A stretch of DNA of 64,000 bases from Cavenderia fasciculata. Taxonomy: Eukaryota; Evosea; Eumycetozoa; Acytosteliales; Cavenderiaceae. This document shows positions 31,279 to 44,500 of the stretch, one piece after another. The stretch is taken from assembly GCF_000203815.1 (NCBI RefSeq), contig NW_004457715.1, positions 248,001 to 312,000 on the forward strand, read 5' to 3'. The notes under the pieces were generated by a model, which saw only the letters and a program-made list of their open reading frames with translations, made no database searches and had not been told where the DNA came from. The number at the start of each line of letters is the position of its first letter. The stretch's first letter is position 1. The translations under genes were made by a program, and so were the position numbers.

Positions 31279-33683
31279 TTAGAAATTAAAATTATTATGA
31301 GCAATCATTGAATACATCTTTGGTGGAATTTCACTGATACAAAGTTTACAGTTTTTCCATGGACCTGGATGTTTTCTTGAATGGTGCATACCACATAGTG
31401 AATGTTGATCGTGGTTATGGTAACAGTTATCACATGCATTCATAAACATGAGATGTGGATCAGAGTTTGAACAGATCCATTTGCCACAACACTTGGTTTT
31501 AGTGAGGTTACTCTTCTTTCCACAGAGTCCACATTTTTGACCTACCATATCAGCCATCATCTGTGCCTTTTTAGAACCTGGGGTGGAAATGACCAACTCT
31601 TCATCATCTACATCCAATGCTTCATCAGATTCGTCATCAGAGTCATCTTCATCATCGTATTCGTCATCGTCATCATCATCATCCGAGTAGTCGTCTTCGT
31701 CATAAGAGTATTCATCGTCATCATCATCATCCGAGTCATCACCACCATAATAATAGTATCCATCTTCGTCATCATCGTCCGAGTCAACGAAAAAGTTGTT
31801 TCTAAAGTTTTCATAGGCAAATTTCATGTGTTGTTGTCTATACGATGGTTCGCTATCAAAGCCAAAGTCATAGTTGGAGTTGTCAATATTCAACTTTTTG
31901 GTTGAATTGGAGGACCAAGAGGCAGCAGCAGGTTCTTGCTTCTTCTTTTTCTGTTGTTGTTGTTGTTGGGGTGCAGCCTTTTTTCTTTTTCTTGTCCTTT
32001 TTCAGATTGTTGTTGTTGCTTTTGTTTGATTTGTTGTTTCTTCTTCTTTTTGTTCTTTTTCTTTTTTGATGGATTTGAAGATTGAGATTGTGCATTCTTT
32101 GCAACATTTTCTTTTCTAGTAGTAGTAGTAGATTCTTCTTCTTCTTCTTCCTCTTCTTCAGATAATTCTTCTTCAGATTCAATAGTTAGGGCAGCAACAG
32201 ATACCTTTACCTTTCCATTAACAGGTTTGGTATAGGGACTAGTTTTGGAATTGGTAGTAGTAGTAGTAGTTTTGGGTTTGTTAATCTTTGTTTGAGAAGA
32301 TGAGGAGGTGTAGGATGGTGTAGAAACTGGTGCATTAGAAACTGGAAAAGGTAAAGGTGGAGGAACAGGTACAAACTTTTCCTTTTGATCCTTTTTGGTA
32401 CCATTATTATTATAACCACTACTATTACTAGTATTATCATTCTTTGTTGCAAATGAAGAGGATGGTGAAGAGGTTTCATTCAACTTTTTGGAAGGTGTTG
32501 AAGTTGATGTAGTTGTTGATTGTTGTTGTTGAGAATAGAAATGTCCATAGGGGCATTCAGTAGTGTTGGCACAACCAGATGGTCTGTTAAAATATTTACA
32601 TGGTATCTCCTTTAGATTATGTGCAAATGGGCAATCATCACCTTTGGAGCAATAGCCAGCCTTGAAGAATTTACATGGCTCCCATACAAAGTCGGTGGTA
32701 AAGTCATCGGTAAAGACTGGTTCTTCAACTTCAACTTGTTCTACTTTGATTGGCTGGTAGAGATCGTGAGAGTATGGACAATCGTTACCCCTAGAACATG
32801 AACCAGCTTTACCATTATAGAATTTACATGGTTCATTTTCCTTTTCCTTTCTCTTTTTGTTGGTGTCATTTACTTTTGGTGGTGGTACAACTACAGCCGG
32901 TTGTACAACTACTGGCTTATAGAGATCGTGAGAGTATGGACAATCGTTACCCCTGGAACATGAACCAGCTTTACCATTATAGAATTTACAAGTTTCCTTT
33001 TCTTTTTCCTTTCTCTTTTTGTCGATGTCCTTTACTTTTGGTGGTGGTACAGGCACTGGTTGTTCTTCAATATGTGTGTATGGACAATCATCACCCTTGG
33101 AGCAAGTACCAGTCTTGAAAAATCTACATGGTTTATCCTTTTTCTTTTTGTCAGGGATAGCAGCATTGATGTTGCTGTTACCGTTGCTAGTATTAGCAGT
33201 GACGGTGGGGGTGGGAATGGTTTGTTGTGGTTGAGATACTTGTACTACAACTGGATTACCTTGATGGATAAAGGTACAGTCATCACCCTTTGTACATTTA
33301 CCGAGTTGGTAGAAGCTACAAACCATCATCTTTTCATTGTACACTGGTTTCTTTCTCTTTCTTTCTTTATTGTCAGAGACTACGGTATCGGTCACAGCGG
33401 CGGCGGCGGCGGCGGTAGTAGATTGAGACTGAGTAGGAGACTCTGGACGAGTTGTAGACTTGTGCTGTGACTTTGATTGTCTATCTTGTTGTTTTGATGA
33501 TGCAGCATCGGGAGAAGATTGAAGAGGAGGTTGAGGAGGAGAACTGCCATTGTTGTTATTGTCGTTGTTGGTTTGTTCTACTGCTGTTGGTTGTGAAACC
33601 AATGAAGCAGGTTTTTGCTTTACTGTCTTCTTTTTCCTGGCAGCTTGCTTTGCAGCAATGCTACCTGGTTTCTGAGCAGACAT
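31279..33683 (-). CDS. Six-finger CCCH zinc protein with acidic region and C-terminal Cys/His domain
   Basis: Frame 33683-31890 encodes 597 residues with six CCCH fingers of the type C-x8-C-x5-C-x3-H: MVCSFYQLGKCTKGDDCTFIH, PCRFFKTGTCSKGDDCPYTH, two near-identical CKFYNGKAGSCSRGNDCPYS copies, PCKFFKAGYCSKGDDCPFAH and PCKYFNRPSGCANTTECPYG. Poly-S/T and K-rich linkers follow. A second frame (31893-31279) carries a D/E-rich stretch and a conserved-looking domain KCGLCGKKSNLTKTKCCGKW...CDNCYHNHDQHSLCGMHHSRK...WKNCKLC. The two frames meet at an A6 run (31979-31984); one more A would give a single protein of about 801 residues, in which EKKAAPQQQQQQKKKKQEP reads through. RNA binding is expected from the fingers; the C-terminal Cys/His domain has no known role that I can name. 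Confidence 0.75.
32755..33015 (-). repeat. Internal tandem duplication of a CCCH-finger segment
   Basis: Two nearly identical blocks, each encoding KRKEKE...CKFYNGKAGSCSRGN...CPYSHDLY plus a PPPKV linker, lie side by side in the CCCH gene. Nucleotide identity is close to complete over about 70 bp of each finger, so the duplication is recent or homogenised. Confidence 0.8.
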
Positions 33684-33945
33684 ATGTTACTTTGATACTG
33701 ACTGTGATATGTTATGTCTACTTATCAAAGTACTATATATATATATCTATCTAACTATCTGTCATACAAAAAAAGAAATGAAAGAAGGAAAATAAATTGA
33801 TGATGGTTGGTGATGAGCACAGCATCATCAAAAAATTAAAAAAGAATTTGAGGAAAATAAATAGACCCAAAAATGGTAATATAGTTTTAATCTTATATTT
33901 ATTTATACATACACATACATATATATATACTTTATTTATTTATTT

Positions 33946-36900
33946 CTAATCATCTTTATCTTTATGATTATTATCTTCATCATCATTATAATCACGATGA
34001 AATCTTAATATAGTTGGGTTATTTGTGTTGTTGTTGTTATTACTGTCACTACTATTATCTTCAAATTCTGTAAGAGGTATAAATTTAATTTGACGATCAG
34101 TTTTTTTGAATACAAAACAACTAAGTATTGCTAATGCACCAGATGTCATTAATACAATACTTGCAATAAAGTACCATGACATATGTTCTTCTTCTTTTTT
34201 GTCGGACGTTTGACTATTCGATGATGGACATTGACTAGATAGATCAATTTCCAATGGCACGAATTGAGGATCAATCAAACATAGTTGACATTGTGGAAGA
34301 TGAATACCAATCAATGCAATCGATTGTTGATCATTGATTCTAGTTGTGTTGATTAATTCTATTTTGGAGTACGTTGATTTGTTGTTGTCTGATATTACAA
34401 ATGGTAGGAATTGTCCAAAGAATTGAATATCATTGGAAATGATTCGAATAAATTCAATTGAATCACTATCTTGGAATGATTGGAATGTTTCCACTTGATT
34501 GATTGATCCATCACATCCAATAATAGTTTGATTATTATTAATTGTGGTTGAGAATAGTACAACGAGATGTGGTGATTCTGATACTGTTGAATATGGCCAA
34601 TCTTTAATTGATACTGTTGATTTAATACTATTATTACCAATATAAATACTTTCATCTCCAAATTGAATCGTTCTACTATTATTTGATACTTGAATAGTTG
34701 ATATAATATTTGTATTATTAAATATATTATTATTTGTCAATGATAATTGATATTCTAATGATTTTAATTGATTGTTTGTTGATGTATCAGTATAATTATT
34801 CCAATTATTAGTTGTATGTAATTCTTTAATTATTTGATTATTAATATCTAATTCTTGAATGGCAACTAAATCAAATTGAAGTTTATAACTAACATGAGTA
34901 AATGATATAGTTGGATTACTTGAATTTACTAATACTTTGACATCTTTTAATAAAACAAATAATTAATAAACATATAAGATAGGGATTAATCTTTTTCTTT
35001 CTTTTTTCATTACATACTTTCATCGGATGATATTTTAAATTTACAATCATCATACCAATCCAAACCAACACATTGACATATACCATCAACACATTTACCA
35101 TGACCACTACAATTATTAGTTCTAACCATGCATTCCTCATTACTTGGTGATGGATATGGAATGAATAATATTGTATTGGATGAATAATTTCCATTTTGCA
35201 TGTTGACAGTGACATTTGTTTGTCCAGATACAAGTAGAGTACTATTAAAAGTACATTGAATCATTGTTTCATTTGATTGTTTAATAATCGTACAAATATT
35301 CGTATTATTATTGATATAGATTAATCCTTGATTTGAATTAACTCCAAAATATCCATTTAAAATCATTGTTGTTGGTGGGAATGTTGGTGGTATTAATTGA
35401 ATTGATGTTACTATTTAAATCAAAGTTAAATATTTAATATATAAATCATTTTTGGAGTATTGGATAGATTATAATATAATTTATAATTACTTACTTTTTG
35501 TACTTGAAATAGTAATAGTTGATTGTGCATCTCCATCAGCAACTTGAACTTTAACAATATATACTCCTTGAGGAGGAGATTGACTTAAATTACATTTAAT
35601 GTATGTTGCATTGGAGTCTGTAATAATACAACTATAACTACTACTACTAATACTACTACTACTATTTATATATATTTTTCCTCCTTGAGTATCTTTACCA
35701 AAATACCCATTTAATATTAAAAATGGGAATTCTATTGAATGGATTATTGATTCAATATTTACTAATATAGATTGAAATAATTAGTTAATATAAATGAAAA
35801 TAGATTACTTAATTGTTTGATTATATATCTATATCTATATTTATATTTACTTGGAGCAGGAATATAAAATGGAGCAAAGTTGTAGTTTCCATTGGGAATA
35901 TTTAGATTTAATTTTGTTGGACCAATTGTTATTGGTTGTTTTTCAAATTCACATTGAATGTATGTTTGGTTTGATTGTATGATTGTACAACCACCAACAT
36001 TTACATTTTCATCTTCCAATGACGTAAATGTTAGCGTTCCATCCATTGAATTAAATCCAAAATAACCATACAATGTTAGATTATTAAATGGTCCATATGG
36101 GGGATCAAATTTATATGATTTGATTTCAGTATCTAAAAATATAAATAAATAGAATTAATAAATATATTAAATAAAAATGTATGTAAAGTTTTTGGATACT
36201 TACGTTTTGTAACAATATCTGGATCATTAATTGTTTGATTTTGATAACTATTTGATATTTGTATTGATAGATTTGAACCATTTGGTGGTGATGTGACTGT
36301 ACATAGAGTGGTATTTGAAAAAAGGTCAAATTGTATAAAATGACATATTGAACCACCAAAAAGTATAGATGGTTGGTATTGTGTAAGAGGATTGACAATA
36401 TCATAGAATATTGCAATTGAAATGGCTTGATACTCTGGGTTGTATGGGTCTACCATAACACTGTGAACTTTAAATCCAACCTCATTAATATTAAATGGTA
36501 TGGGTTGTCCAGTTGACAAAAATGTATAATTCTTTTGTTGACTTAAACCTTTATCCAAATCAATTGTTCCTCTAAAGGAAAAAGAAAAAAAAGATAATTA
36601 ATTAATATTAAAATATATTATAAATATATATTTTGAAGCATACTCTAATTGTTTGTTTGGATAAATTAACTTTAAATTAGAATCAAAGTCACTCCAACCA
36701 ATCATATTGCCTGAGATTGTGAATCTTCCTTGAAAAGAAACTAAATCATGGCTATCAAATTGAATTAATTTTTCTAAAAAATTAAATAAATTAAATAAAT
36801 ATAATAATATTAGTACAAACGTTATATTGTTGTTGACAATGTCCTTTAGTCGTCTATATCAACATACTACAATCCGATGGCAATGGTAATGGTAATGAAG

Positions 36901-38460
36901 ATGAGAATCTAGTAGTTGGAGAAGCCAAACATCCCCAACAATCTGGTACGGCTGTAATAGATGTGTTTTGAATAAATAAAGATTGAATATAACAAAAATC
37001 ATTTGAAAGCTTTCCAGTCAACCCCATATTATTCTCTAGATCAAGATTAAGGTTGAATGGATCATTTAAGAGAAGATCCAATGGTACATTTCCTGAAAGT
37101 GAATTATTTGTTGTTGTTCTATTAAAGAATTAAAAAACATATATTAATATCTAATTAATTAATTAATTTGGTCTTTAATTTCTTACACATTTTTCAAATA
37201 TTTTGGTAATGGAGAAGGTAATAATAAAGTTTGATTAATATTATTAATATTTCTAATTATCATTTATAAATGAATGGAAAAAGAGGTTAGTTAAAAGAAA
37301 ATAAATATATTAATATTAATAATATACATACAATTCCAGTAACGAATAATATAAAGAAATATTTGATGGGGTGATTGAATTTGTTTGAATATTTAATCGT
37401 TTGATTGTCTCTGGGTATGTAAAGTTTGTCATTACTCCCAGTTCAATACCACTATTATTTATAAATGAACTGCTGCTGCTGTATTGTTGAATCAACGTAG
37501 AATTGATATCTATTATAATAGAGTTGTAAAAGTTTTGATTATTATCATAATTTCCATTTATATTTCTATTAAACAAAATACTAATTAGTATTCACAAATT
37601 GATAGACTTTGGTGGTGTAATACATACAATATTGTTAGATTAGGGAATACTAATTCTTCAAATGACAATGTTATATTATTATTGTTGTTGTTGTTGTTGT
37701 TGGATGATAGACCTAGTGTCAATGATTGAAGTGATGAAAATGGTGTTGTTGTTGTTGTAGATACCATCTTTAACCTTGGGTCGTATAATCGAAGTGTCGA
37801 TAGTGATGAAAGGTTGGTTAGATAGTCTAACAAATTGACAGACTCAAAATACTTTGTTGAGCTATTCACATAGATATCAATCGATTGTACCATTGGCAAT
37901 ATCAACGATGTAACATTAGAAGGTAAATCACCATCATATACAAAGGTAACATTATCAAACATATTTCTAAAAAAAAAGACAATATTGTATTAGATAGATA
38001 GATGTCTAATGTCATTCAGCATATATTATATAGTTACACTTTAATAATGTGTCCACCATCAATTGAACAACTAAAATAAGCTCCATTACAAATATCATCA
38101 GATGTTGATGCATTGATGTGCACACTTGTTCCTGTTCCTCCTGCTCCTGCTCCTGCATCAGTTCTTCTACCACTATACTGTAACAACCATATTGCAGACC
38201 ATACTAATAATTAGATAGATAGATATGATAGATATGTGTAAGTATTATTATTATTATCATTAGCAAGTTGATGATGATCTTAAACTTTTTAGAATAGACA
38301 TACATTCATCATTAGGCAATGATTGATTTGTCGCAGCAGCAGCAGACGACGACACACAACATGATAGAACCAATACAAAAAATAATAAAACTAGGTTTGT
38401 TTGCATTGTTAGAACTAAAGAGAATAAGAAATTAATTTGTACAAATCTAAAAGTAATCAT
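33946..38460 (-). CDS. comC-type surface receptor: signal peptide, LRRs, TIG/IPT repeats, EGF, transmembrane tail
   Basis: Twelve exons: 38406-38304 (or from ATG 38460), 38203-38038, 37966-37628, 37565-37332, 37252-37187, 37118-36868, 36773-36644, 36571-36204, 36132-35851, 35761-35495, 35410-35018, 34943-33946. Sum is 1199 codons. Signal peptide (LVLLFFVLVLSCCVSSSAAA), then irregular LRRs (LSSLSTLRLYDPRL, LSGNVPLDLLLNDP, GLTGKLSNDFC). TIG/IPT-like repeats each begin with a GYFG motif (LYGYFGFN, LNGYFGKD, LNGYFGVN) and contain IIQSNQTYIQC-type strands. One EGF-like module follows (NNCSGHGKCVDGICQCVGLD). A single membrane helix (WYFIASIVLMTSGALAILSC) precedes a short acidic cytoplasmic tail. 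This is the layout of dictyostelid comC-like cell-communication proteins. Ligand unknown. LRR-region introns are phase 2, TIG-region introns phase 1. Confidence 0.85.
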
Positions 38461-38560
38461 TTTCTCACTGCAAATTCATTTGAATGGGGTTCAAAAAAAG
38501 TATCAATTTAATCTGATTGGATGAACTTCGTAATTGTGTGGCTCATAAAAATGTTGTGTT

Positions 38561-41500
38561 TTATTGTGAAGAACCACTTGTTGATGGTATTGTTGTTGCT
38601 CCACTTGTAGTTGTTACACTTGTAGTTGTACTGAGACCTGAATCGGTTGATGGGTCTGTTGTTGTACCGCTTGTTGATGGTATTGTTGTACCGCTTGTAG
38701 TTGTTCCATCTGTAGTTGTACCACTTGCTGTTGTTGTACTGAGGCCTGAATCTGTAGATGGGTCGGTTGTTGTGCCAGTTGTGGATGGTATTGTTGTGGT
38801 TCCACTTGTAGTTGGTCCTGATGTGCCGCTTGTTGTGGGTCCACTTGTTGTTGTTGTAGTTGTACTGAGGCCTGAGTCTGTTGATGGGTCTGTAGTTGTG
38901 CCAGTTGTGGATGGTATTGTTGTGGTTCCACTGGTGGTAGTTCCTGATGTTCCATCCGTAGTTGTCGTTGTACCACTTGTAGTTGTACTGAGACCTGAGT
39001 CGGTTGATGGGTCGGTTGTTGTGCCAGTTGTGGATGGTATTGTTGTTGTCCCACTTGTGGTAGTTCCTGATGTTCCATCCGTAGTTGTCCCTGATGTACC
39101 ACTTGTAGTTGTACTGAGACCCGAGTCTGTTGATGGGTCTGTTGTTGTACCAGTTGTTGATGGTATTGTTGTGGTTCCACTGGCGGTAGTTCCTGATGTT
39201 CCACTTGTTGTTCCTGACGTACCACTTGTAGTTGGTGGGTTTGTTGTAGTGGTGTCTGTGGTGGTTGAGTTACATGCCCCACCAGTTGTTCCACCCCCAC
39301 TTGAACTACTAGTGGTCGAGGTGGTACCGCTCGTACCGCTACCTCCTGTGGTAGTTGTTGTTGTCGTAGCCCCTGTTGCCGTAGCCCCTGTAGTGGCCTC
39401 TGTTGTAGTAGTTGTATTAGAACATGGGTTGCTACCAGTGGTAGAGTTTGTTGAAGTTCCTGTTGTTTCTGTTCCAGTTCCAGTTCCAGAGGTTGCAGAA
39501 GTCCCAGAGGTTTCTGTCGATGTACCACTTGTTGGTGTTCCAGTACCAGTAGTTGAAGTTGCAGAAGTAGATGAAGAAGAACCGTCACTAACATAACTAA
39601 TCGTATAAAATGGATAGAGATTCAAACCATTCCATTGCATTGTTATTGGTTTGGTGTAGTTTCCACTAGTGTATGGTGGGATGACACAATTCATCGTGTT
39701 GGCACCACCACTCACCAATGTACAAGACATTGCTACACCATCCAATGTAAATGTTGGTACTGCATAACTATATATTTGATTTATCACAACATTTCCTCCA
39801 TTTGATTGATAAGTATTTGATCCAAATAATACTAAATAAATAAAATAAAATAAAATAATTAATATTAATAATTAATTGTTTGTTTTTTTAAAAGTGATAC
39901 ATACAAGGATCTAAAATTTCAATTGAACCATATTGAATATTTGAAACTATGGTATACTCTGTGCCAGTTGGATGATAGATTCGTACAGAGTCATCGGGAT
40001 TGGTGAATACGATAGATTGATGTTCACCAAGTAAGAAAGCAGCTTTGGTGATAGATGTCGATGGCCATCCAATATTGTTCAAGTAGGATGGTCCAAATTT
40101 ACCGTATGTGAGCGAGAGAACGGCCGATGGGTTGGTAGTAGGGGCAGGGTACTGACTGATAGAAAGAGTACGTGAAGGTGGCACATTGAGGAATGCTAGT
40201 GGAGTAGAAATGGTTTGTACAATGTACATTGTTGACTCGGCAACTGAAATCTTTTTGTTATTATAGATGGTTGTGGTGACGGGTGTTGATGATAAATCAG
40301 ACACACTAATAACAGTGTCACCTGGTACATCCATTGTAATAGTAGAGTATGGTAGTTGAGTGATAAATGCAACCTTTGTAATCGATCTACTTTCTCCAGG
40401 GAGTACAGATACAACTGTAATCTTTAAGTTTACATTGACCGAGGTTGAAAAACCAAATGACGTAAATTGTTCAAGTGTATCGAGAGCACCATTCATATTG
40501 GTATCGATGAATGGAGAGATAACGAGGTTTGTGGCGTACGAGATGACTAGATTACCATTACTCGATGTAGCAGTTTGAACATTACAATAGGTTGGGAAAT
40601 GTACTTCCGAGTATGTAGGTGTTGGGAACAAGGCTGGATTATAAATGGCCAAGTTAAAAGACCCATATTGTAAGTTGATCTTTGTATTACCATATTTCAA
40701 ACTACCATAACATCCATTGGGTGACTTGGCAATAGCAGAAAAGTCAATATTAACAATTCTAGTAGATGCTTCAAGGATGAATGAACGAGAGTTGATTGGT
40801 AGGATGTGGTCTGGTGTACTACCCAAAACACGAAGTACGTACGATCCACGAGTTTGGACATTAAAATTGTACTTTCCTTCAGAGTTTGTTGTAGTTTGGT
40901 AAAAGAATGTAGAGGTTGGAGATTGCTCCAATGTAATGAGTACACCTCTTAGAACAGGTTCTAAAAGATCATGTACATTGTTTTGGTTATAGTCATAGTA
41001 GAGTACACCTGAGATTGCTGTAATAACAGGTCCAGTTGACCCTGTTGTCATTGATGTAGTTTGTGTTCCACTTACTCCAGTTCCTCCAGTTGCTCCACCA
41101 TCCTCACCTCCACCATCATCTCCTCCACCATCTTCACCTCCACCATCTTCTCCACCACCATTTGTAGTTCCATCACCGCCTCCATTGGTAGTTCCATCAC
41201 CGCCTCCATTGGTAGTTCCCGAACCACCATTGGTAGTTCCTGGATTACCTCCATTAGTAGTTCCATCACCTCCACCAGGTGGTATTCTAGGTCGAACAAA
41301 CTCACCTGTCAATGTCATTGGTATCCACATACCAGTACTATCCTGCATATTAATGCTGAGTACAATAGTAGATGTAATAATACCAGTTGCAGGTGTCAGA
41401 ATACCATGTATACCAATACCAACAATACTAATGGCAGCACCTGGTAAGAAACCAGCTACACCACTTGCAAGTGTCAGAGCGACCGTCACGATAGGTCCAG

Positions 41501-44500
41501 CAATCACAACAGCACCCGATGCAAAGGTAGTTGTAACAGTTAAAAGTGCAGTGATTGTAATGGTTGAAGTCTCTTGGTTGATTTTAGTCTCTTTAATTTC
41601 TTCAACCGATGCTTCTTCCTCTGTCACTTGATCGGGTGGGTTCTCAGAGCTAGAGTTTCCTCCTCCTGCTGTAATAACAATGATACCAGTTGTAGCTGGT
41701 GTAGTAGTAGATGTGGTGGATGGTTCAGAGGTGGGTTGTTCTGTTTGTTTTGGATTAACTGTGAATGTAGATCTACCAGTTTGTCCATGGAAGGTGTTTA
41801 ATACTTCATATGACCCAGGTCCCATTTGTCCAATCGTACAAGATACACTGGACGATGATGCCGATGACACTGAGCATGTCTGTCCACCAACAGTCACCGA
41901 TGGGAAATCAGTTGCTAGACCAAGATTAGATCCTGTTAAAGTAAGTTGGGTTGAAGGTGCGTCAGATGTAATGACAGGTGGTGCAACTCCAAATATATTT
42001 GGGTCACGGTACTTGTATGTCAAACGATTAGACTCTTGTCCTCCAACATCAACATAAACCTGTTTGTTTATACCACCTCCACTAGGTGCTGTAACAGTCA
42101 CTGATGTACCGTCGGTTGATTGAGTGACAATAGTCACTTGTGTACCATCCATGTATACTTTAGTTTCACCGCTATCATCTTCCTTTAAATTCTTTCCATT
42201 TAAAGTGACTGATTCCCCATTAACACTAATTTGGTCGGGACTAATAGTATCTAGTTTGGGTGGCCCATAGAATGTAAATGTTACATTGGTATCGTTTGAT
42301 TGTTGGTTACCAGCTGTAACCTTTACTATCTCCTCACTCTCCAATGTTGTAATGGCAGTCTTGCAAATGATTTCAGTGTGATCTTGATTGGTAGATTGTA
42401 CAGTACAAGTAGTAGTATCACCAATCTTTACAGTTGGTTCAGGACCAAAATTCTTTCCTACAATAGTAACTGAATTTTCTCTACTATTTCTACCTTTAGT
42501 TTTTGTAATACTATTTACTTTTGGAACTAAAATTAAAATAAATAAAATAAATAAATAATAATTAGTAGTTTAAAAAAAAAAATAGTTTCTTTAAAAATAA
42601 TATTTTTGGTTTGACTTAACATACTATCATAAGAATAAGTTTGATTATCTGCTGCAGTAGTTTGATTACCAACATATAAGATAAATGTCAAATCTTTTCC
42701 AACACCAGATGGTGGTGAACATTCAATTCTTTGATTTGAAACCCATACCATATTGGTGCACTGATGATCGTTGATTTTAATGTATGATTCATCTTGACTA
42801 CGAGGTGATACACCTTGTGGTACAAAATTATCTCCTTTAATTGTAATTCTAAAATTATCACCTCCTTTTGTATTTCTTTCTCCTTCAATACTTGAAATAC
42901 TTGGTTCTAAATGAAAGTAAATAAAAGAAATAAATAATTAATTAATAATTATTTTTTTTTTGTTTTTTTTTTACAACATACTTTGATAAGAGAAGAGGAT
43001 AGTATTATTTGATGGATTAGTTTGATTACCAACAGTCACTTGTAAAGTATAATTGGCTCCAATACCAGGTTTAACTTGACATGTTGTTGTAGTTGAATTT
43101 ATCCAATTAATAGTGTCACATAATAAAAGGGAGGGGGTGGTGGTTTGGTTAATTTTAACATTACTATAGTCTCCAGCCGATACATTTGTTGGGACAAAGT
43201 TGATACCAGTTATAGTGACTAGTGATCCACTAGTCTTTGACATTTCAGTCGATGATATATTGGGAGCAGCATAGGAAAAGGTAAATTTAGTGCTGTTTGA
43301 TTGCATGTGGTTGGTTGAGTTTTGTGCTCCAATTACAATATCCAAAGGTATATCTTTTCCAATACCAGGTGGTGCAACACCAATAATTTGTGTTGAGTTG
43401 AAGTAGTTGACTGTCACAAATTTAGTGGTTTGGTTACCCAACCATACATATGTGTAGTTGGAAGACCCCTCCAACAACCCGTCAACATACTCGTCCGATA
43501 CAGGATCGAGGTATCCGACAACCAACTCATTTGGTACAAAGTTGGTACCTGTAATAGTTACATTGACACCACCATCAGTACCAACGTTGATAGCACCGTC
43601 GACGTTAGAAATAGTCGGTTGCAAGTACCCAATAAATTGAGTAGCATAATTTGAAACGACGCCTGCAAATGATAGATTGACATAGGTGTCCATACCAATA
43701 CCAGGTAATAGTTGACATCGCATACACTCAAAGTCAATGGTTGTACGGTACGAGTCATCGAGTAGAATGTATGGTTCAAACTGATCACCTTGCCCAAGTT
43801 GATCACCAAACAGTTCGATGGTGGGACGAGTCGTTTCAGTCTGTCCGTCAGTACTAACAAAACTCTTGTTTGAGTAGCAATAGTCTGCAGCATCCTCACA
43901 ATCGACAACGACAATGTCAAAAATAGTGACGATTGGGTACTCCTCGTCAGACATTGCTCCGAGACCAAGATCGGTACCTACCACCCAAAAGTATCCACCT
44001 TGTGCCGTTTGCATTGGTTCTTGGACGACTTGCAAGATGACGGGTGACAAATAATTGATGACAAACGATGTTTGGGTTGAGTTTTGTCCAGATAGAGTTA
44101 CAACGACAAGTTGATTCGAACCAAACCCTGGGGGTGTGGAGAATGTTGCTTGTGTGTTACTTTGACGATCAGTGGCACATGTAGCACCACCAACAGACAC
44201 TGATAATTCACCTGTCTGTCCGAAATTGAGACCTGTTACAGTAATAATATCATTGCCTGCAGTTGAAGATGTTGTGGATGATAGAGATTGAATGACTGGT
44301 GCATTATAAGATACTGTGAATTGGTTTTGACTTGATACCTGACTTGCAGCAACAACCACCGATAAAACATTATCCTTTCCACTACCAAATGCAGTATAAA
44401 TAAGTAGGTCTTGACGGAGAGCAGTAAAACTAGTTACTAAAAGACGTCCTTCAAACAATTGAATAGATGATTTGTCAGAGGTTAGTGACAAAAAGTTACT

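Noticed and set aside
31537-31905. Plus-strand ORF of Ile/Val/Phe runs
   Set aside because: Antisense of the Asp/Glu-rich stretch in the CCCH gene; GAT/GAC repeats read as ATC/GTC.
38517-39596. 359-residue plus-strand ORF rich in VVVPLVV
   Set aside because: Antisense shadow of the Thr/Ser minisatellite tail of the giant minus-strand gene.
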